NCBI GenBank assembly: GCA_018714685.1
Contig: DVNC01000021.1
Coordinates: 62,001-126,000, forward strand
Direction of reading: 5' to 3'
DNA: 64,000 nucleotides
Source of the DNA: Scatocola faecipullorum
GTDB taxonomy: Bacteria > Pseudomonadota > Alphaproteobacteria > RF32 > CAG-239
Below, piece after piece: positions 58,894-64,000 of this stretch. Within the stretch, counting starts at the first letter, position 1; every line of letters begins with the position of its first letter. Below the pieces are notes generated by a model. The model ran no database searches. It saw only the letters and a program-made list of their open reading frames with translations, and was not told where the DNA came from. The position numbers were made by a program, and so were the translations under genes.

Positions 58894-59865
58894 TTAATAA
58901 ACGACTTTGGTTAAGTATAATCCGCAGGCAGGGGCGTTGACCCCGGCGGCGGCACGGTTCTTCGCCTCTAATATCCGTTTGACATCTTCGGGGTGCAAAT
59001 GTCCGTCGCCGACCATCTTCAGCGTGCCAACCATATTACGCACTTGGTGGTGCAGGAAAGAGCGGGCTTCGACAATGAAATGAATTTCTTCTCCTCTGAC
59101 CTCAATATCCAGTCTGTCCAGCGTTTTAACCGGGGATTTGGCCTGGCATGCCGCGGCGCGGAAAGAACTGAAATCATGGTGCCCGATAAGATAACCGGCT
59201 CCCTCACGCATTTTTTCAACATCCAAAGGCACCGGAACCCACCAAACCCGGTTTTTTTCCAATACGGCCGGAGCCCGGCGGTTAAGAATCCGGTAGAGGT
59301 AACCGCGTCCTCTGGCGCTGAAACGGGCATGGAAATCATTTCCGACTTTTTCAACCGCAATAACGCTGACCGGAGCTTCCATTTCGCGCAAACGGGCGTT
59401 TATCGCTTCCCGTAACTTCCAATCGACCAAATCTTCTTTTAAGTCGAAATGTGCAACCTGAGCTGTGGCATGGACGCCGGCGTCTGTTCTTCCTGCTCCG
59501 GAAACAATGATTTTATCGGTCTTCTGCAGGCGTCTTCCGGTGCCCGCGTCCTCACGTACGTCTATGTACGCTGCGGTTCTGCGCTCCGTGGAGCCACCAG
59601 CATAAGCCTCACTAAAATCATTGTTGAAAAAAGCATCGGTCTTCTGCAGGCGTCTTCCGGTGCCCGCCTCCTCATACAATTCTTGAATGGGGAAATCCTC
59701 TTCTGATTTTTCCTTGTTATTAAGAGAGCAGGTATCCGTGTCGTTGACAGGAGTGAAGCAGTTCAGGGCTTTTTGCAAATAGTCCTGCACCGAGGGGCCG
59801 TCCAGTTGTTCCTGCCAGCCGAGGAGGCTGGTTCCGTCATATTCGATTGTTATTTTGTAGCGCAT
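58894..59865 (-). CDS. truA: tRNA pseudouridine(38-40) synthase TruA with in-frame palindromic-element insert
   Basis: 323 residues, about 50 longer than typical TruA. It modifies anticodon-stem positions 38-40. The N-terminus is normal (YKITIEYDGTSLLGWQEQ, SVQDYLQKALNCF), and from GAGRTDAGVHATAQVAHF (catalytic D127) to the end the protein is normal (SFLHHQVRNMVGTLKMVGDG). In between, residues about 42-120 replace a loop that is only a few residues long in relatives. Residues 64-121 are encoded by the same 172-bp element found in the DUF559-HemW gene. The frame is intact and all family motifs remain, so the enzyme is probably active. Confidence 0.93.
   Translation of the reverse strand: MRYKITIEYDGTSLLGWQEQLDGPSVQDYLQKALNCFTPVNDTDTCSLNNKEKSEEDFPIQELYEEAGTGRRLQKTDAFFNNDFSEAYAGGSTERRTAAYIDVREDAGTGRRLQKTDKIIVSGAGRTDAGVHATAQVAHFDLKEDLVDWKLREAINARLREMEAPVSVIAVEKVGNDFHARFSARGRGYLYRILNRRAPAVLEKNRVWWVPVPLDVEKMREGAGYLIGHHDFSSFRAAACQAKSPVKTLDRLDIEVRGEEIHFIVEARSFLHHQVRNMVGTLKMVGDGHLHPEDVKRILEAKNRAAAGVNAPACGLYLTKVVY
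59505..59676. repeat. In-frame palindromic element inside truA
   Basis: The inverted ends CAATGATTTTA (59505-59515) and TAAAATCATTG (59613-59623) enclose the same imperfect palindrome as in hemW. A 120-base-period direct repeat follows (59637-59676 copies 59517-59556). About ten substitutions separate it from the hemW copy over 172 bases, and no length change is seen. The element reads GTGRRLQKTD twice, 40 residues apart. The core CACGTACGTCTATGTACG matches the intergenic family. Confidence 0.9.
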
Positions 59866-59879
59866 TTTGTTCCGTATAA

Positions 59880-59909
59880 ATCAATAGGGGCTTTACTGCC
59901 CCTATTGAT
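59880..59909. promoter_or_regulatory. Strong intercistronic hairpin before truA
   Basis: ATCAATAGGGGC pairs perfectly with GCCCCTATTGAT around TTTACT, between the oxidoreductase stop (59937) and the truA start on the minus strand. No T-run follows, so it is more likely a processing or stability element than a terminator. Confidence 0.6.
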
Positions 59910-59936
59910 AACTTAATTTCAGAGATTAATCAATAC

Positions 59937-60956
59937 TTACTCGGCGGCGGCAATTGCAGAATTGCTGCTGTTTTTCAGAAACCCGAGTTTTTCCTGAACC
60001 TCCCAGATAACTTTCAGGGCGTTCAAAGCCATTTCGCCGGTAATGCGCGGGGTGGCTTCACCGCGGATGCAGGCCAGAAAGTGGCCGAGTTCGGCAGACA
60101 ACGGCTGGTTGGTCGGAATAAACAGCTGTTCAACGCTGCCTTTCAGACCGTAATGCATCCATTCGGGGATTTCTTCCTGATTGACATAGGGCATGCGTCC
60201 CTGTGAGTGAACGTTGATGCTCTGGTTGATGAAATCCATGTCGATATAGTTGGTGTCGGTGGTGACCGTCAGGGTGCGGACGCGCGCCTGAGTAATGCGG
60301 CTGGCCGTGAGGTTGGCGGTTACGCCGTTTTCAAATTCAACCAGTGCGGTGATGTAGTTTTTGCCGTCCGGCTGGTCAGGCGTTTTAACCGCAGAAGCCT
60401 GAACGTTGGCAACCGGAGATTTAACCAGCGACTGAATAACTTCAATATCGTGAATCATCAAATCCATTGAAACGTCAACGTCGGTAATACGGCCGGAAGC
60501 GGCAGACATTCTCTGTGCCGTCAGCGAGCGGATGCGGGTGCTGTCGGAGAGGATTTTGTGCATCTGTTCAACCGCGGGGTTAAACTGTTCGATGTGGCCG
60601 ACAAGCAAAACAACATTGTTCTTCCGGGCGGCATCAATCAGAATGCGGCATTCTTCTTCAGAGCAGGCCAACGGTTTTTCCATCAGGCAGTGAATGCCTT
60701 TGTTGAGGAAAAAGCTGCCGACGTTGCAGTGGGTGACCGATGTGGTAACCACGCTGACGGCGTCAACGCTGGCGGCAACTTCTTCCATAGAAGAAAAAGC
60801 TTTGATGCCGAAGGTTTCGGCAGCTGCTTTGGCGGCGTCGGAGAAAATGTCATAAACGCCGACCAAATCGACTCCCGGCAGAGATTTGTATGTTTTCAGG
60901 TGGTTTTTGCCCATCATACCGGCGCCGATAACAGCAACTTTAATGTTGTTTGACAT
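59937..60956 (-). CDS. Gfo/Idh/MocA-family oxidoreductase
   Basis: 339 residues. The Rossmann motif is GAGMMG (11-16). The family catalytic motif is EKPLA (93-97), and VGHIEQFNPAV follows, as in sugar-nucleotide dehydrogenases of the WlbA/GnnA type. The substrate-binding half has DLMIHDIEVI with the conserved histidine. Relatives oxidise C3 of UDP-sugars for LPS or lipid A modification. The neighbours give no partner aminotransferase or acyltransferase, so the substrate is uncertain. It is followed by truA on the same strand. Confidence 0.87.
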   Translation of the reverse strand: MSNNIKVAVIGAGMMGKNHLKTYKSLPGVDLVGVYDIFSDAAKAAAETFGIKAFSSMEEVAASVDAVSVVTTSVTHCNVGSFFLNKGIHCLMEKPLACSEEECRILIDAARKNNVVLLVGHIEQFNPAVEQMHKILSDSTRIRSLTAQRMSAASGRITDVDVSMDLMIHDIEVIQSLVKSPVANVQASAVKTPDQPDGKNYITALVEFENGVTANLTASRITQARVRTLTVTTDTNYIDMDFINQSINVHSQGRMPYVNQEEIPEWMHYGLKGSVEQLFIPTNQPLSAELGHFLACIRGEATPRITGEMALNALKVIWEVQEKLGFLKNSSNSAIAAAE

Positions 60957-61115
60957 GAATTTTACCTCTAAAGTTAAGTTTATGCTGAAATTATTTGGTT
61001 TACTAATAGCAAATTTCTTGCTAAAAAGCTCTTAAAAAGATGTTACATATTGTTACAAAATGCAGCATTTACCCGTAACCCCTGGTTCTGTTAGCTTTTG
61101 ATAAGGTTTACGCTG

Positions 61116-62897
61116 ATGGCGGATATGATTAAAAAAGTTCTAAGTGTTTCATTTTTGGTAATTTTGGCTTCGTGCCGTTCTGCTCCCGTAGCGCAAACCG
61201 GCGAAGCGGTCATTGAGCAGGAAACGGCCGTTATCAATCCCGAGCCGGTCAAGGGGCGGGTGGACGTTTACGAATCAATGGCGCGCAGCGTCAAGTACAA
61301 TACCGGCGCCACCCTGCGCGAGCTGCGGAAGAAGGTGGTCTATGACAAAAACACCAATCCGCGCAGCATTGTCAACAATATCCTTAAAATGAAGAACCTT
61401 AATCAGAATCCGCTGTATGACAGTTTGCGCGCGCTTGACTTTGCGATTATTTATGCTGCGGTCAATTTGAGCGACGACGAGCATTTTACCAGCGCCTATT
61501 TGAATGCCAAGGCTTCGCAGACTGCGGCTCTGGCTGCGATTAAGGCGCACAAGGACGCTTTGTTTGCACAGCGAAAGATTAAGGAAATCGAGCGCATGGT
61601 TAAGCGGGAGCAGCGCGAGGTCGATACGCTGAAAGCCAAGCAAGACCGCCTGGGTGTGCTGAACAGCGATGACGAGGCCTATAAAAAAGGGCTGGAGGTT
61701 GTTATCTATAAATTGTCGGAAATTAAGAAAAAGCTGGAGGAAGAAGTTGTCCTTTACCGCCAGGTTACAAGGATTGACAGTGATAAGCTGACGCTGGAAG
61801 GACGCCGCTTTTATGAAATGGACGATTTGGACGCCGGGCTTAAGGCCGGTGATTTTCAGGCTTCGGCATTTGCAAACCGACAGGAATTCAAATTGGCGGA
61901 CGAGCTGAACAGGCAATACAGTTATGAGCAGGTACGCACCATGCTGCGGCATGAGTATCCGCAGGTGGAACGTCTGGAAATCAACGGTTTTGACATTGAG
62001 GATCCGGTTTATTTGAAAGAATTGCAGCAACGGGCCGATTTTCAGTCCAATTATCTGGCAGACAAGGTCAGACAGTATATGGAAGCCGGCAATGGCGGTG
62101 CCAGACGGGCACTGCGGCAGGAGGCCTTTGAAGAGATGGCGACGGCGATCATGACGCAGAATGAAGTGGCCTATAATGTGGTTATGCGGGCAGATTTGGA
62201 TGATGAGGCGGTCAACAAAAGAATTGCCGAGCTGAAAAAAACGATAGCGGAAGGCGAAAAACGCTATCGTCCGGGCGTTAATCAGAAAATAGACCTGCTG
62301 GAACAGAAAACGGCTCTGATTAATTTAGAGCGGCAGGCCAGCCAGATTTTGGCCGAAAAGGCAATGGCAATCCGCGCCCTGTATTTTTATGCCGGATTTA
62401 ATCCGTTTACACCCAAGCTGACGGAAGCGCCGGTCAAGGATATCAGCGGCAATTTGAAGGTCGGTTTTAACAAAGACGTGGTCGAAATGCTGGCGAAAAA
62501 AGTTCCGCAGCCGGAGACTCCGCTGAAAACGGAGAAAAACGACTGGGCCAAGCAGGACAACTGGCTGGAAAAACTGCTGGAAGGAAAAGACAAACCGCAG
62601 AGCGAATCGGTCAATATACGGCGTTATGTCGGTAATTTCGAGCTTTATGAGGGGGCGGTCTATAACAAGCGCAAGATTATGCAGCTGGGCTCTTACCGGC
62701 AAAAGGAAAATGCGGATATGGACTGGAAGATGCTGAAAGAGCTTTATCCCGAACTGCGGGCATACAGTCCGGTGGTGGAAAAGGCACAAGTCAAGGGCGC
62801 GCCGATGTATCGCCTGATTATCAGACAGGAAAACGGAGGTCTGATGGATTTGTGCAATAAGCTGCGGGCAGATAAAACGGACTGTCTGCTGCGTTAA
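61116..62897 (+). CDS. TolC-like helical lipoprotein with C-terminal SPOR domain
   Basis: 593 residues from ATG 61116. Lipobox LASC gives C20. A long region (about 50-440) is mostly helical and resembles TolC/OMF outer-membrane proteins (VYESMARSVKYNTGATLREL, LRALDFAIIYAAVNLSDD, EVAYNVVMRADLDD). Typical outer-membrane beta-strands are hard to see. The last 85 residues look like a SPOR domain (KIMQLGSYRQKENADMDWKML, PMYRLIIRQENGG), which binds glycan strands stripped of peptides, as at division sites. I know no standard protein with this order. An efflux or septal envelope role is inference. Confidence 0.65.
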   Translation: MADMIKKVLSVSFLVILASCRSAPVAQTGEAVIEQETAVINPEPVKGRVDVYESMARSVKYNTGATLRELRKKVVYDKNTNPRSIVNNILKMKNLNQNPLYDSLRALDFAIIYAAVNLSDDEHFTSAYLNAKASQTAALAAIKAHKDALFAQRKIKEIERMVKREQREVDTLKAKQDRLGVLNSDDEAYKKGLEVVIYKLSEIKKKLEEEVVLYRQVTRIDSDKLTLEGRRFYEMDDLDAGLKAGDFQASAFANRQEFKLADELNRQYSYEQVRTMLRHEYPQVERLEINGFDIEDPVYLKELQQRADFQSNYLADKVRQYMEAGNGGARRALRQEAFEEMATAIMTQNEVAYNVVMRADLDDEAVNKRIAELKKTIAEGEKRYRPGVNQKIDLLEQKTALINLERQASQILAEKAMAIRALYFYAGFNPFTPKLTEAPVKDISGNLKVGFNKDVVEMLAKKVPQPETPLKTEKNDWAKQDNWLEKLLEGKDKPQSESVNIRRYVGNFELYEGAVYNKRKIMQLGSYRQKENADMDWKMLKELYPELRAYSPVVEKAQVKGAPMYRLIIRQENGGLMDLCNKLRADKTDCLLR

Positions 62898-62971
62898 AAA
62901 ATATTTGTCAAAAGGCGGCAGATAAGTTAAAATGGCGGTTAGTCTGTAAATTAGGGAGCTGGCGCGGTAAG

Positions 62972-64000
62972 ATGGCTGAGGACGAAAAGAATAATTTTGA
63001 CGGAAGTCCGTCTCACAGAGAAAAAACGGCAGAAAAGAAGCGTTCCGATTATGCCGTCCGCAGCAAAATGCCGGAACGGGACGAGAATGAAGGCGCTGAT
63101 ACAGGGTTTTCCTGGAGTGCGGTGGCTCATCGGGACAGTGCGGCGAATGCCGCGGCGCTGGGACCGGATAATTTTATGTCTAACCGGATAGAATTCGGCG
63201 GCAAGAATCTTGAAAACGGCAAATTTGCCAATGAAAATTTTGAAAATGCCAATTTTTCGGTAGCAAACCTGAAAGGCGTCGATTTTTCCGGCGCAAACCT
63301 GAAAGGCGTCGATTTTTCCGGTGCCGATTTGAGCGATGCTAATCTTTCCGGTGCCGATTTGAGCGGTGCCGTGCTTTCCAATGCGGTTCTGAAGCACACG
63401 AATTTCAGCGGGGCGGTTCTGAACGGAGTGGTTCTGACCGATGCCGATCTGGATAATGCTATTTTGCTGGATATTACGATTGATGCCATTGCATTGGAAG
63501 ATTTGCAGGAACTGGTCGAATATCTGGCTAAATATGCGCCGCATAAGCTTAATCTGGCCAAAATGAATCTGACGATGTTCAATTTGGCCAAAATCGATCT
63601 GAAGAATCTTAATTTGCGTGGGGTTGATTTTACCGGCTGCGATTTTACCGGCGTTAATATCATGGAGCTTGATTTAAGCGAGTGTATTATTACGCCGCAG
63701 CAGATAGCCCAGGCTTTGGGGCGGGTGCCGAATGCCGAGGAACTGCGGCGGATTATGGCGCCGAAGGTTAAGCCGAAAGGGCCGAAGTCGCAGGGTATTG
63801 ACCTGACCGATTTGTTTTTTGACAACGGCAAAGAAGCCGGTGTTTGGGAAACTGCGAAAGACAAAGGTATTTCCACCGCGAAGATTGTGGACATGATCAA
63901 GGCAGGGCACAAGGTTTATCGTCGGGTGGTCAAGCGTCCGGAAGGGAACAGGTTTGAAGCGGCGGCCAAAGAAAGCGCCGAACGCAAAGAAGCTCAGGTA
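62972..64000 (+). CDS. Pentapeptide-repeat protein, open at the right edge
   Basis: 343 codons to the window end without a stop. The N-terminal 65 residues are polar and disordered (SHREKTAEKKRSDYAVRSK). About residues 75-165 form pentapeptide repeats A(D/N)LxG (NANFSVANLKGVDFSGANLK, ADLSGAVLSNAVL), which fold as a square right-handed beta-helix. A second short block (LNLAKMNLTMFNLAKIDLKN) follows a helical break. The C-terminal part (WETAKDKGISTAKIVDMIKAG) may be helical. ATG at 62972; an AGGGAG is rather far upstream. No signal peptide. Function unknown. Confidence 0.78.
   Translation, partial: MAEDEKNNFDGSPSHREKTAEKKRSDYAVRSKMPERDENEGADTGFSWSAVAHRDSAANAAALGPDNFMSNRIEFGGKNLENGKFANENFENANFSVANLKGVDFSGANLKGVDFSGADLSDANLSGADLSGAVLSNAVLKHTNFSGAVLNGVVLTDADLDNAILLDITIDAIALEDLQELVEYLAKYAPHKLNLAKMNLTMFNLAKIDLKNLNLRGVDFTGCDFTGVNIMELDLSECIITPQQIAQALGRVPNAEELRRIMAPKVKPKGPKSQGIDLTDLFFDNGKEAGVWETAKDKGISTAKIVDMIKAGHKVYRRVVKRPEGNRFEAAAKESAERKEAQV

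Noticed and set aside
1..64000. CRISPR arrays, prophage, integrons, tRNA or rRNA genes
   Set aside because: I saw no regularly spaced repeats, integrase, transposase or phage structural genes, and no tRNA-like or rRNA sequence.

Overview
This window looks like a chromosomal segment of a moderate-GC alphaproteobacterium. The evidence is the alphaproteobacterial addB-addA-trxA order, an alphaproteobacterial-type AddB without iron-sulfur cysteines, the secB / Tim44-like / mltA / smr neighbourhood, a YlxR-L7Ae fusion between nusA and infB, CarD, HslVU, class Ia ribonucleotide reductase and LptG. A relative of the Rhodospirillales or of the small uncultured gut alphaproteobacteria is a reasonable guess, but the sequence alone does not fix the genus. 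I saw no tRNA, rRNA, CRISPR array, transposase, integrase or phage gene.

Layout. 1-6,100: recombinational repair (addB fragment, addA), thioredoxin and a DMT-like membrane protein. 6,087-14,252, minus strand: hslV-hslU-(DUF559 fused to hemW), then a lipoprotein gene, comM and a large secreted protein with a dead trypsin-like domain. 14,443-15,524: rpsF-rpsR-rplI. 15,840-19,556, minus: PAP2 phosphatase, lptG, tyrA, cysK. 19,656-25,845: two secreted proteins, a Nudix-like protein, gmk, an SDR and ampG. 26,075-33,624: nrdAB, an XRE regulator, smr, mltA, a Tim44-like gene and divergent secB. 33,732-45,538: the transcription/translation block rimP-nusA-rnpM-infB-rbfA ... truB-rpsO-pnp, interrupted by a class I amidotransferase and an unknown gene. 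45,656-51,779: three small unknown genes, rplY, pth, two GT2 glycosyltransferases and ychF. 52,126-58,667: trmL, thyA, carD, apaG, lipoproteins, hslO, recX and small unknowns. 58,692-64,000: a candidate structured RNA, truA, a Gfo/Idh/MocA oxidoreductase, a TolC-like SPOR lipoprotein and an unfinished pentapeptide-repeat gene.

The most unusual feature is a family of about 80-145 bp imperfect palindromes with a conserved apical core (GTAC, a 3-8 base spacer, TGTAC or a close variant). Nine plus-strand genes (addB, rplI, nusA, infB, rpsO, rplY, ychF, trmL, carD) carry one whose left arm starts at or within a few bases of the stop codon, and often includes it. The outer arms differ from gene to gene, yet each copy remains self-complementary. 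Two related, roughly 94% identical 172-bp copies lie in frame inside conserved genes: one in truA, just before the catalytic GRTDAG motif, and one joining a DUF559 nuclease-like domain to HemW. This resembles, but is not shown to be, the Rickettsia palindromic elements that insert in frame into proteins.

Most housekeeping genes have a clear Shine-Dalgarno sequence. Several lineage-specific genes and thyA do not. Intrinsic terminators are frequent and well formed.
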